NCBI GenBank assembly: GCA_030549335.1
Contig: CM060197.1
Location: 24,313,501 to 24,377,500 of the forward strand
Direction of reading: 5' to 3'
From: Pontederia crassipes
Lineage: Eukaryota > Streptophyta > Magnoliopsida > Commelinales > Pontederiaceae
Length of the DNA stretch: 64,000 nt
Both the position numbers and the translations under genes were made by a program. Below are positions 1 to 11,803 of this stretch, piece by piece; the stretch's first letter is position 1; every line of letters starts with the position of its first letter. The notes under the pieces were generated by a model. That model was not told the origin of the DNA, made no database searches, and was given only the letters and a program-made list of their open reading frames with translations.

Positions 1-2925
1 TGAGGAAGCAGACGACGGCCAAGACGAATCCCCAGGCGTACCGCTCGTCCCCCAGAGGCGTGATCTCGTCCTTGGCGGGCAGCTCCTCCCCTCCCCGGAA
101 GAACGTGGCGAAGAGACCCCACGCCAAGCACAGCACGCTTCCGCTGAGACCGCCGACGCCCAGCAGCAACGACGTCCCGAAGGACAGCAACGTCGCAGTG
201 TTGCGCCCGAAGAGCGCCTGCGCTATTCGCCCTCCTTCCAGCCTTCCGCACGGCAGAAGGTTCAGAGATGTCACGACGATGCCTGCACGAAAAGATTCCA
301 TACAGAGAACGATGAACAATGTTCTTCACATCAGTTAGTCTTCCATTCGAGCAATGTCGTTAACACAGCACCTAGAAGTCCAGCAAAAGCAAGAGGATCC
401 ACCGGCACGCCGACTCCTTCAACTGCGTTCGGCAACACATTCCCCAGTTCATCCGCGTACGGACCGATCACCAGTTGAACGAAAGAAAGAAGGGGATTGT
501 TGTAGAAGAACTGAGGCCGGATAAATCTGAAAAGAACAGAGATCATGTTGTCTTAGCTGTGTTGTTTGTCATGCTACGAATGAAACAGTTCTAACGCTTC
601 GTAGATTTTGGACTCACAATGCATTCTCTCCTCCATTTAAGCTCCCGTCGGCCACGAACGAAGTGATCGCAAGAGCTAAAGATGTGAGGTACGCACTGGC
701 GCTACGGGCGACCGGAATGTCGAACAAAGCTTTTCTATTTGGCAGTAGAGACTCGTAGTTGTTCATCACCCCCAGACACCCTGTCCAGTTTGATGGAACT
801 AGGAAAGAAGGGCTGAGCTTAACACCATAGCGAGCAGCTGTTACTCTTGTTGCAATCTGCAACAGATGTTTTCTTAGTGACCAACAGTTGACTTCTAAAT
901 ACACGCTGTTCAACTGTAAAAACATTCCACTAATGAATTATCACAAATAATCTTGAATCTTGAAGAAAAAAATTTCATCAGCTCTCAATGCTAGTTAGGC
1001 TTTAATTTTTGAAAGTAAATGCAACAAAAGTGAAAAAAAAAACATTCCCCTTGAAATGCATTAGTTAGTAATCCTGTCCTATTCATGACCATGGAAATAG
1101 AGTGTCAATTCTGCAAACTGATAAAGGAAAAGAAATGCGAGTTTTATGTAATTTGTGGGGAAGTATACCTCTGATACACCTAAAATGGTGATCACACCAC
1201 CAAAGAGAGGGAGAACATCTGCTATGTAGTCATCAGAGGTAGCACCAGGTTTTAGGAAGAATCCGCTCATCAAAGCTATGGTTCCGAAAGTTGCAACGCA
1301 CAGAGCGATAGCACTGATGTATCCCCAAGGCGTGCTCAGCTTTGTGGACTCAAACTGAAGGTCGATTTCTGCTTTCGGTTGGACAACGCACACCTATGTT
1401 ATACCACATTTTCCAGTCAGCCAGACATATTGGCCAAAAACTTTCTGACACAGAACTTGAAACACTGAAAGTGCACAAAATTCTATCAAATTTGGCAGTC
1501 ACTGTAACCCTATGCATGTCTGAAATGAATCAAATGATTGTTCTTTCATATGCTAAAATAGTTATCTGTTGAACAACTACATATAGTACCTATCCAACTT
1601 TTCTTTTTCAATTCTTCTTATAATATGGGAAGATGTGGACTTTGTTTCATAAAGATAGGAACTTCACAGATGCAATATTTTGATCAGTGATCACCCTATC
1701 TTAATTATTTTTACATAAAAAGAGAAGGCGCTCTGAAGTAGCATATGTAATTCTACTTTTAGGGACTTCAAATGTATCCTCTGCTTGATGCTTACTTCAT
1801 ACTATTTGTTTTTTACAAATTAATCAGAAATCCAACAGTTTCAACTTTCAAACATATGCTACTTGTTAAATTTAGACACTGATCATGTACCTTTTAGTAA
1901 TAATAGAGATAATGCTAGATCTTATTCAGTCGAGGAAAAAGTTACCTAGCTAAATAACGTGCATTAAAGGATGATCTGAATTGTAGTGGAAAATCTAGTC
2001 GTTTGCATTGCAGGGTGATCCTTACACTAAGAGTGTAGCCAACAAAAATAACAGATAACTAGTGCATTACTTTACCTGCTTAATAACGTCGTCATCAGTC
2101 TTCTCCTCCATGAACCAAAGTACGACCTCCCTTCCGGCAGCCTCAGAGAGCTTCTTCTCCAACTTGGGCATCACTTCCTCCACCGGTCTCCTCAAGTTAC
2201 CAACAAAAATTCCTCCATCGCCGAACCTCCGGACGTCGACGGCGAAGAAAGAGTCATAGCCGAAACAACTCTTCAGCTGCCAGAAATCACAAAATATGGA
2301 TCGAAATTTCTCCCTTTTTTTGTGCAGTCCCAATACAAGAAACAAAGATTCAATAGCACGGCACGCACCTTGTTAAGGTCCAATGCCTTGAACGCCTCCT
2401 CGGCCTTCTCCAGTCTCTCCTTCTCCCTGGCCAAGCTGTCCCTGACCAAGTTCTTGAAGAACCCGGTGATCGGATTGCTGTCGGACTCACGGTCGAGCTC
2501 CTTGAGCCTCCGCTCCGCCCTCTTCTTCTCGAGCTTTATCGCGGCCTCTATCGAAGGGTTCCCCATAAACTTCTTGAACTCTTCGTCGGCTTTCCAGTCC
2601 ACCTCTTGCTGCTGCTGCTGCTCCAGCAGGCTCGTCTCCTCGGAGGCCGCCGCCTCCTCTTCGGCCGCGGCGAGCCTCCCTGTCTTCCGCCGTCGTCGTT
2701 GTCATCGCGGCCCAGGTCTTCGGGGACGACAGCGACCGAAGACTTGGCCTTCTCCTCTTGATCCTGCGCCGAGAACTTGGGTGAGCAGCCTCTGAGGGGC
2801 AGCTGCAGGGAGGAGGTGCGGCCGGCGGGTCGTTGGTCCCAAAGTCCGACCTTTGGGCGGAAGGAGATGGCGGAAGTGGATCTGATCGCCACTGATGAGG
2901 GGAGGAAGAGGAGGGAAGAAGCCAT
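1..2925 (-). CDS. EGY3: EGY3-type plastid S2P-like membrane protein, six exons visible, 3' end outside window
   Basis: Exons on the minus strand, with GT-AG borders, are 2369-2925, 2076-2276, 1169-1393, 618-856, 372-526 and <1-282. About 553 codons are visible, close to the usual length of about 570, so only a short C-terminus is missing. Exon 1 starts with a Ser-rich, plastid-transit-like N-terminus (MASSLLFLPSS). The conserved block DWKADEEFKKFMGNPSIEA follows, then GNLRRP in exon 2 and several hydrophobic membrane segments in exons 3-6. The family is related to site-2 zinc proteases of the chloroplast membrane, but EGY3 members are known to lack the zinc-binding HExxH. Here the matching place reads SEIATR across the exon 3/4 junction and the NPDG site reads NLLPCGRLEGG, so it is probably a non-proteolytic homologue. 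Oddity: the ATG frame and the DWKADEEF frame differ, so an indel lies near 2660-2710. The family assignment is firm; intactness is uncertain. Confidence 0.9.
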
Positions 2926-3426
2926 GGGCGGCGCTGTTTGCTTTGATCGGAGTTCAACGGCACTTTGCACCGGTCGACACAAATAAGTAGAGACGTGGAG
3001 AAAAAAAAGGGCGGGAGACGGATGGGTCTGGAAGGAGGAGGGTGACGACAAACCAAGTGGGACAACTTGGTCTGGTGGGACCAATCCAATCCGTATGTAC
3101 GATTCAGGTCCATGGATTGGGGTCTTGTAGAAATAGATCTCCGTCGAGATCGCTCCGGAACATGGCCACGTGTAAAATTCTAGAATTATCTGGAGCTTGT
3201 TTCCCTAAACTGAAACACACACAAAATAACGAACGCAATTAATTAAATGGCCCAAGTCCATCCCAAGGTTGTCAAACCGGCCCGGGCTCGAACGGAGTCC
3301 AGAGTATAAAATGAATTGTGAGTCATTCTAAAGTCGGATAACCGATTGATCTAATTTGATCAAATCAAATTTAGTCAAAATTCGAGTTGGATTGATTAAC
3401 TCGATGGTTTTGAATGTTTAATCAAT
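2926..3426 (-). promoter_or_regulatory. upstream region of EGY3 with G-box and HSE-like palindrome
   Basis: No gene is seen here. About 240 bp upstream of the EGY3 ATG lies a G-box CACGTG (3167-3172). Right behind it is TTCTAGAA (3178-3185), which is two of the three units of a heat-shock element; the third unit is imperfect (ATC). A GACGTGG motif is near 2991. No clear TATA box was found. Arabidopsis EGY3 is known to be heat-inducible, which makes the HSE-like site plausible, but this is inference from short motifs. Confidence 0.3.
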
Positions 3427-3435
3427 TTTCTTTTA

Positions 3436-3730
3436 GGATTATTTTTATAAATTATTTGTAAACTATCATGATTTTTCACATCCAACATTGAACTACGAAT
3501 TTAATTTTTTGAATTTCTAAACTATCGCGATTTTTTCAATTTGATCCTTCCGTCGACTTTTGTCAATTTTTCTGTTAACTTTATTATGAAAAGTCAAAAT
3601 TTGACAGAAGTCGATGGAGGGACAAATTGGAAAAATTGCGATAGCTTAGGAATTCAAAAAAATAAGTCCGTAGTTTGGGATTAGATGTGAAAAATCACGA
3701 TAGTTTATAGGTGATTTATTGAAATAACCC
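3436..3730. mobile_element. foldback MULE-type MITE, 295 bp
   Basis: The two halves are inverted copies of each other (arms of roughly 130 bp). The left end starts GGATTATTTTTATAAAT and the right end, reversed, starts GGGTTATTTCAATAAAT. A perfect 9-bp duplication TTTCTTTTA flanks the element (3427-3435 and 3731-3739), the length typical of Mutator-like elements. It has no coding capacity. Confidence 0.75.
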
Positions 3731-3903
3731 TTTCTTTTAAAATATTATAATTTTTAACCTTGAATTCTCAATTTCCCAATCTTTTTATCATATTAGTAAC
3801 ATTTAATAATGGCACACTCATCATTTATTCTACCACCATTATTATTATTATCATCATCATCATCTTTCCAATTATCACAAAACTTCAAATTATTAAGATA
3901 TTA

Positions 3904-4246
3904 TGTTTATATTGATAATGCCTTGAATCTGAACCCAATTATAATTCTTTTGTGATCCCCCTATGTAGTTAGGCGCTTCAGTAGATTTCTCCTACGGGGG
4001 TCTCGCTGATAGGTGCCTTGCATCTGAACCCAATTGATTTATTTTCTTATCATGAAATATATGTCCTATTTTAGGAGATTAATTCACAATCTCAGTCGGT
4101 CTCTAATTCCTATCATCCGTAAAAGGAAGTGTAAACTCTTTAGGGGTCCAAACATAGACCCATCATTATCCCATAATAAAGAGAACTACCATTTATTCCT
4201 TGCATTCTTCTGTGTTCGTGTGATTTCTCTCCCTCTTTTTGTAATA
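3904..4246 (+). repeat. diverged LTR copy, same family as the solo LTR at 5647
   Basis: It shares, in the same order, the CCTTGAATCTGAACCCA start, the CTACGGGGGTYTCGCTG block, the GTAAACTC stretch and the CTCTCCCTCTTTTTGTAA end with 5647-6016. It contains an extra internal duplication of its first part (CCTTGCATCTGAACCC at about 4015). No target duplication could be made out, so the borders are approximate. Confidence 0.5.
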
Positions 4247-4912
4247 ATTTATATACACAATTAAAATAAAATGGTAATAAAAAATATTATTTATATTGTT
4301 ATTCATTCGAAATAAAATATAATGTATTTGTAAATTCAAATACGATGCCAACATGAATTATCATACTATTAAAATAATCAATTTAGTAAAATATTAAAAT
4401 TTGGATTATATTTCTTATGAAATTATATTTGATTTGATTCATTATTCATTTGAATAAATCCTATCTTACGACTAGCGATTGAAAAACTATTATGCATAGA
4501 CTTATAATTATTATCTACGTTGATTTTATTATATTATTATATTATATTAAGTTATAATTATCCTGTCCGGCCATTCGAATGTAATCAATTCGATCTGACC
4601 GGTCAAATACGGGTCAATGACCAGGTTAGCCTCTCGAATCATCCTTTACTCCTCATCAAGAACTATACCCGCTGAGCAGCACACACCAACACACAACCCC
4701 TCCCTGCACTCTCTTCTTGATCATTTTCCTCTTTCCTTTTTTGCCATTTACAATAGCCGAGTTAACTCTTTATATTTCATAGAGTACATGCAAACATTTT
4801 AGAGAAGTTATTAATAAATATAAGCAAATATCGGACAGCCATCACGAAAGATGACGTGGCAAGAGGAAACAATAATATCATCTCAAACATAGAAGTTTAG
4901 CTTCTTGTTCTA
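4247..4912. other. AT-rich intergenic stretch
   Basis: Very AT-rich with scattered TTA and TAT runs. Open frames are short and show no recognisable protein. I see nothing functional. Confidence 0.5.
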
Positions 4913-4913
4913 C

Positions 4914-5575
4914 TGGTGTTTACCGGATCGGACGGGCTCCTAATAGTTTCAATCAATCGAGTTTTGATCGGACATCGGACGGGTCAGACAAGTCCATTAA
5001 TTTAACGGGTTATTATCGGACCACCTAATAAACTTTCAAATTTATCTGGCCCATTAGGGTCTAATAGATCTTAATGGACAAACCAAGCAAACCCATTAAT
5101 TTTTTAGAAAAAACCTAAATTATTTTTAAGATTGGCATTTATTTTTTCTATATTTTCTTGTATTATTTTATTGATACATTAATAAAATAATATAATAAAT
5201 AAGGTATCATTAATTTTTCTTCAGTTTTCTCATAATTTTCTTTATTTTTTTATCTTTTTACTCATTTGTTTATTTTATTTTTCATTAATAATAGAAAAAT
5301 TAAAATTAATAATGGATAAACAACGTATACTCTATTATTAGGTAAATATTATTATATAAGTTTGTTAACTAATATTGTTAACCATCGACTTATCAAATGA
5401 TTTATTAGTTAACGGACGGATATCGAGCAAACGGTTGAAATATAATGTTTGGCCTATTATTCGTCTGAGTCCGATAACTTATTGGACGGATTCAGATCGA
5501 ACATAGACGAACTTACCCATTATCATATCGGGTCGGATAACGAACGGGTCGGGTTGTCAAGTCTAATAAACACCA
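4914..5575. mobile_element. MITE-like element with short TIRs
   Basis: It begins TGGTGTTTA and ends TAAACACCA, a perfect 9-bp inverted repeat. Inside each end are GC-rich blocks with CGGACGGG and GGGTCGGG phrases, and the centre is AT-rich. The flanks share only TA (or CTA), so the class is unclear. No coding capacity. Confidence 0.45.
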
Positions 5576-5646
5576 CTATCTTCTTCCTTCTTTATTTCAG
5601 GATATTCAGAGGCTTATGTTAGTTTTCTTTAATTATGTTATTAGCG

Positions 5647-6016
5647 TGTTAATAATGCCTTGAATCTGAACCCAGTTGGTCCCCCTACATAGCCAGACGC
5701 TTCAGCAGAATTTCCCTACGGGGGTTTCGCTGTCCGGTCAGCAAAAATTTTTAGGGGTATTTTGTATGTGATTCGGATTTGATTTATTTTCTTCTCACGA
5801 GATAGGTGTCATATTTTCAGAAAATTTATTTAGAGTCCCAGTCCGTATGTAATTCCTATCATCTGTCAAAGAGAGCGCCTATATAAACTCCCTAGGAAAC
5901 TAGATAGAGACTCATCCTTGTAATCATCGTTATTCCATAACAAAGAGCCGCCGTCATTTTTCCTCTTCGCGTTCTTCTGTGTTTCGTGTGATCCCTCTCT
6001 CCCTCTTTTCGTAACA
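5647..6016 (+). mobile_element. solo LTR, 370 bp, with 5-bp target duplication
   Basis: It starts TGTTAATAATGCC and ends CGTAACA. The direct repeat TAGCG lies on both sides (5642-5646 and 6017-6021). Inside are a TATA box (CTATATAAACTCC, about 5879) and a pyrimidine-rich tail, the order expected for U3-R-U5. No internal retroelement sequence adjoins it, so recombination between two LTRs is the simplest origin. Confidence 0.75.
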
Positions 6017-6021
6017 TAGCG

Positions 6022-7620
6022 GAAGTTAGATTTTGATTGTTAGGAGAAAAGAAATAAATGTTTTATTATTAATTATGTTTCCAGAGGTTTTGAATAGAGC
6101 TTCGGACTTATCATTCTTGCAACTTGAGTGCTACCATTATTTCAACTTGATATTGTCTTCAAGTGCATGCATTTTTATACATATTTTACGTGCATCATTT
6201 AAATTATTTTTTCATAATTTTTTATCATTACATGCATCTTTTTTCTTATTTATTTTTATAAATTATTTGAGTTAGAAGCTACCTACTTATTGATTTATTT
6301 TATTCTCAGGATGATCATTTCGGATGTGTAGAACAATTGAACTGAAAGAATGTGGAAATAGGGGAAAAACGACATGGTTCACTTTATACAAGAACATGGG
6401 CTGTGTTGATTTCATACTTGGGCTGGGCTAGCAGCACAAACCGAGTTCGACTTGAATTCGGCCTGATAACCCACATCCGGGCCAGGTTGTACCACACCTG
6501 GACTGGATTACCATATCAGGACAATTTGTGATGGATGATCATAATTTTTCGGATGATTTTCACTCAGATTAAAGCTCCAAAATCAATTCGAAACTCAAGA
6601 AGGCACCCATACCTATAAATATGGATGTACCATGAACACACAGAGAAGGCAATCTCAGAGTTTGAAGTTGTGCACCAGAAAAGAGAGGCGAAATTTTATT
6701 ACGTGCCACTACAAATCAATCGAACTGAAGATTTTGATATTTCAGGCGATAGTTTGTTCCAAAGACATCATCCACCATCTGAGTGCTTGATCTATCATTT
6801 TTAATCTTTATTTTATATTTTTCTCCTTGAATTTGATATTAATTCTTTCGATTATGGATTAGTTTAGTCATTAGAGGAAGACTCCGTTAAACCTCAAATT
6901 TTTGTTAATATATTTTGTTATTTAAACTTTTGAAAATATAGATATGATGTGTGTTTCATGCTTTATTTGATTTGATTATTTTTTACATTAATTTTATATA
7001 ATTTTGCATGATAATCATAAGAAAAGATTGATCAATTAATGAGTTATTCTTCTTTGTGAAGAACCCGGGCCGAGTAGGTATAACCTAGGCCAGGTTCCTT
7101 CATTATTTCCCACGGAAGTGAATCTCGGCACGACCCGGGCTGAGTTTCATTAAACTCGAACCGAGTTTTGTCTGTGTGATATTTTTGTTAGTAAATTACT
7201 TTTAATTGCTAATAATTATGTCATTAAATAGAGGTTTGCAACTTAAAGCATATTAGGTAAAGTAGGTTGGAGTTGATTGAGTTTTCGACGTCTTTGATTT
7301 TAGTCTATTTACGATGGTTAGGTTCTTAAAATTTTGAGTCCTTTACGCGACGAATATATTAAAATAGATTGAGTTTCCAACATGCTATGATTATATTCTT
7401 ACTAGGGTAGTTAGGTTCTCAATCTTTTCAATCCTATACCTTTTATCCATTTCTTTTCTATATAGAGTCTATATTTGATTAATTGATAATTAAGAAAATA
7501 CGATAGGAATACATAATCTAAATTCTAACTTTTCTCGCACTAATTAAAGGCATCATTCTTTCTTGTTGTCATCAATTTACATTACTTTTATCTGAAATCA
7601 ATTCTTGTTATTTTCTCAAT
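6022..7620 (+). repeat. probable degenerate LTR-like sequence
   Basis: No gene is seen. A TATA-like CCTATAAATATGG is near 6612. Two GC-richer blocks with CCCGGGC/GGGCC phrases (about 6410-6520 and 7065-7150) and a long AT-rich tail resemble the layout of the Athila-like LTR further right. Borders were not found. Confidence 0.25.
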
Positions 7621-9785
7621 TAATAAACTTAAATTAGAAATATAAGAATCTAGATTACTCATCATCCACTATTAGTCTTAAACATAATAATATTTTCCTT
7701 TTTAGGTGTTACAATGACAACCTCAAAGAGTGGGTTCTCGAGCTCGATAATTGACGCACAATAGAGTCCCAAAATTGAAGCGTTGGAAAAAAAAATCAAT
7801 AAATAAGAAATCAAAACCCCAAATGGCCCTTGGTATGAAAATCGTTGGATTGAACTTGAATCGCAATTTCGCATGTGTGTTCTAGAGAACGATGTTCCAC
7901 CTACAAGGTACATAGATGAACTCTCCTCGCTTAGGACAACAAGGTGGTGGTTGTTGGTGATCCCATAAAGGGAGAACAATTGCAAACCAGATGGAAAATG
8001 ACATATTTTCTTCCATCGGTCAAACTCCAATGTGCCTCTCGCAGCTCTCAACGTGACCTCCTCTCCAATCCTTACATGGTGATGTTATCTAATCAGCCAG
8101 AGACCAAGCGATGGCGGCTTCATGTGTGTATTCTCTCTCCTTCAAATTCATGTGCAACGATTTTCATCCCTTGCAAAATGAACATAATACCCCCTTTTAA
8201 AATTCTCTTTTTTAGGTCACTAAATAATATACAATTTTATTGTCAAAATGAGCCCACTACATGCATTGCCTATAAATTTTGCACCCACACTTTGCTTCAC
8301 ACTCCGAAAACCTTATGACATTGGCAAGATTTCGTCATTCGATAGTCAAGAAGAAGTAGGGTTCCTCAATAGCTCAATTAGCTTTCTTCCAAGTTATTTT
8401 TACTTCCTTTCGATGATCCTTTCATCCTCTCCTCCATGCAACTAATCATGGTTGTTGTAGCCTCTCCCTGCACATGTCCTTTCAATAAAATGAAAGACAG
8501 AGTTGGAAAAGCAGGTGGACAATGTGTCACAATGATTTACGTGGTGGAGGTAATCGGTGTCATGTGATCAACAACACCTGCTTCTACCAAAGGAGGTGCC
8601 TGTGGTGCCCTTGGAGGTTACAGTGCAGGAGGCAGTGGAGCCGACAGTGGAGGAGGCAATGGAGCCTGCACATGAGGAAGTGTGATAGAAAATGTATTAT
8701 TTTCTTAATATTTGACATACTCTTTGACAAATTATTATGGATGAGCGGCTAACAGTTCAATTAATAAATGAAATAAAAAGAAATATGAAAAGTAAAAAAG
8801 AATCTATTTAAAGTGAAAGAAATATTTATTAGTAATATGTCTTTCGATCAATACAAACAGTCAAAATTGATAATATGGAACACAATTCATTAGCAATGGT
8901 TATAATCAAGTTTCTATGTTTTTTGTAATTGTGAAAATACTTTACATATCTCATTTAATAACAAATATATCAATAAAAAAAATAAGAAAAGAGAGGAAGA
9001 GATGCATCAATGCGTGATGCTTGGGTAGATAGAATTTGATATCAATTTTGTGAAGTTGCTTTGCAAAGTCATATTTAACTTAAAATAGAAGAACAAAGAG
9101 GGAGAGAGGGTAGCACTGCCCCTTTACCCTACTTTTAGATGTTAACAAAAGTTAAAGATTCTAAAGATTGTTTTAGAATCATTTTCAATTGTGTATTATA
9201 CAAAAATAATGATTGTGCTAACCAACTAGCTTTCACCATTCCTCTTTAGATGACATTTTGGTGTAGATTCTTACAAAAGAGTCTTTCTAACATAGTTACT
9301 CTTATATGGTTTTCTTTTCATAGTTTTTTTTCTTATTTTATGCCATGATGTCTCATGAGTCATGACATAGTCTTGACAGTTCGTCTTTATGATATTTATA
9401 TCATTCTTCTTCTTCCAAGTAGTAGGCATACTTCAATCTTAAAAAATCAGCCTTGCTTTCTCAACACGAGTAAAATTCTAAATTCGCAATATTCTAAATT
9501 CGTCGAAGAAAATAGACGTTCTATGCATGAAGTTTTTTAGTTCGCGAGAGAGTAGAGAGATAATAGTCTTTTTTAGTGAATAGAGAGATAACAACTTTAG
9601 GGACCTTGAAAGAGCACTAATTTATAAATTTATTGAATTTTTTCCCTTGAATCCAATACAATGGATGGACTAAATGAAGAAAAAAGGAGTTCCAAAGTTG
9701 AAAACAAATAAAAAAAAACAAAGAAAAGCATTCTTCCAACCTAGGGAGATGTTTTGCGATGTTGGAATATGTTGAAGTGTCCGAA
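7621..9785. other. intergenic, no gene recognised
   Basis: The longest open frames (129 codons at 7662-8051 minus, 124 codons at 7944-8318 plus) overlap each other on opposite strands and look like no known family. 8570-8680 is a short purine-rich Gly-type repeat (GGAGGC/GTGGAG). The rest is AT-rich. Confidence 0.45.
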
Positions 9786-10093
9786 TGTAATGACCCAAAA
9801 ATTTATCCTAAAAGTTTTGGTCGTTTAGGACAATTTCACGTCGTTAGCACATTCGTCATACTTATTTAATAGCGAAAGACTTTAATATTTTACTGAAAGT
9901 CATAATAAATAAAACTTTATTTAAACCATAGAAAATCTTGTTCAACTAATAAGCCATGGAACCTCAATGTTCAACTATAACTTATTAGACCTAAGTATGT
10001 GCAACACTATGTCATGAACGTTGAGCTGCAATCCACCAATTAATCTTGGTTAGATGCACGAATCCAGAGTGTAGGATTTCCCAATTAGAGTAT
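9786..10093 (+). repeat. left part of a TGTAAYGACC-family element, split by a nested retroelement
   Basis: It starts TGTAATGACCCAAAAATT and matches block by block the start of the copy at 27302: GTTTAGGACAATTT, TTTAATAGCGAAAGACTTTAA, CATAATAAATAAAA, then GAATCCAGAGTGTAGG and TTAGAGTAT. The match stops where the Athila-like LTR begins. The right remainder of the same element is at about 16195-16642. Confidence 0.55.
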
Positions 10094-11803
10094 TGATGCA
10101 TTCAAAATACAACATATATTTAATATTCTATTTAATCTTATTTCAAATTATTTTCTAATCACATGCATCATTTTGTGAGTTTATTTACATTAATTTTACA
10201 AAAATGAAAATCTACCCAATGTTGTATTTTATTGTCTAAGAAATAAGAAAATTGAATTACAAAGCCAACGGAGAAAATTGTGCTCAAATCGAAACTAAAA
10301 TGGAGTCAGAAATTGAAAAACAGTGGACATGCGAAGTGCTGAAAATATGCTTTCACGGGCCATGAAAGTCTCTTCACGGGCCGTGAAACACTTTGACAAG
10401 TTGTTAAAATGCATTTTCTCACAATTAGAAAGGTGCTAGAGACACGACCGTGATCAGGCCTTCAAGGGCTGTGAAATTCATATTTTACACACTTTTAGGG
10501 TCGTGAAAAGCAATCACGGACCGTGAAAACTTGTTCCTAAGTTGATTCGGACACTGTTTAAGCCATTAAAACCCAGTAACAGCTCGTGACGAAGTGCACA
10601 TTCGAGTATTGGACGAATTTTTGGAAGAATTTCAAGTGTACAAGAATTCCTACTCATACTTCATGATCCCAAGATGATTTGGAAACATATTATGAATCAA
10701 ATTTTGAAGTTTGACAAGGCCAAAATTTAAGAATTAATTATACTTTGAATTTTCCTTATTTTGAATAGAAAAATGTTTCCATTTCTTCTCCAATCACATA
10801 GAAATCTAAACCCCTATAAATAGAGCCTTTCTACCACCTGAAAAGAGCATGCTAGGGCATGCAACTAGAGTTTTGAATCTAAGAATGTGAGAGAATTCAA
10901 AAGGCTCATCAAGAAGATTTCTGCATGATTGACTCTGAATGAGGACCGAGCAGTAGTTTATCGACGTTCTTGAGAGTATTCTCTATTCTATTTCATGTTG
11001 GGATGATCTTATGCTCACTTGATACATTTTTTTATCTTTAGTAATTTGGATCTTTTAGTTTTATTTTCTGTTTGAGACAATTGTAATAGTTTTAATTGAT
11101 AAAAGGTAAACTATTAAACATTATTTCGTAATCGATTATAATTCATTTTTTTCGAATATGCATGTTATTATTAATGTTTTTCAGAAATTAATTGCCTTCT
11201 ATAGTTAGCTATTATCCTTATAGGAATAGTTACTTTTGATTGCATGATTTCTATGAAATTGATTCTTGACTTTTAAGTACAAGTATTGCATGTCACAACT
11301 CGTATGATACTTTATGGAATATTAGTTGTGAGGTCTATTAATCATTATCATGGTATGTATGATATTAGTTTACAGCTACATTTTAATGCATCTTAATCTC
11401 AAGTTTGATTAGATTATGATCTATGACAGAGTAGTCATAATCCAATTTGAATTAAGATAAGTTGATTGATCTTAGACGAAAATAAGTAATTTGAGTAGAC
11501 TCTAGTTATTTGTTAGAAACTAACTTCTAATATTTGGTTAATTCAGTTTGTATTCTTTTATTATCCTAAGCCCTATGCATCAGTAGATTAGATTAAATTA
11601 ATTTAATTTTAGTGTTTACTTTTCTATAATTTTATTTTCTGCAACTCCTTTTTACCCAAATCTATGTTGTCTCTTATTAGTCTCTGAGATTAGTTTAGGT
11701 AAATAAGTTAATTCATCATGGTTCGACACTCTACTCATTACACTTTATTACTTGAGCAACTAGTGCACTTGTTAGCATTTAATTGTTATCAATTCTTGTA
11801 TCA
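10094..11803 (+). repeat. 5' LTR of Athila-like element
   Basis: It begins TGATGCATTC and ends TTGTATCA just before the primer site. It contains an array of TCACGGGCCGTGA-type palindromes (about 10350-10560), a TATA box (CTATAAATAGAGCC, about 10815), and the CAACTAGTGCACTTG end block that recurs at the 3' LTR end (16070-16085). Confidence 0.65.

Noticed and set aside
2487-3113. 208-codon minus frame overlapping EGY3 exon 1
   Set aside because: Shadow frame of the GC-rich exon; the EGY3 N-terminus and conserved block lie in the other two frames.
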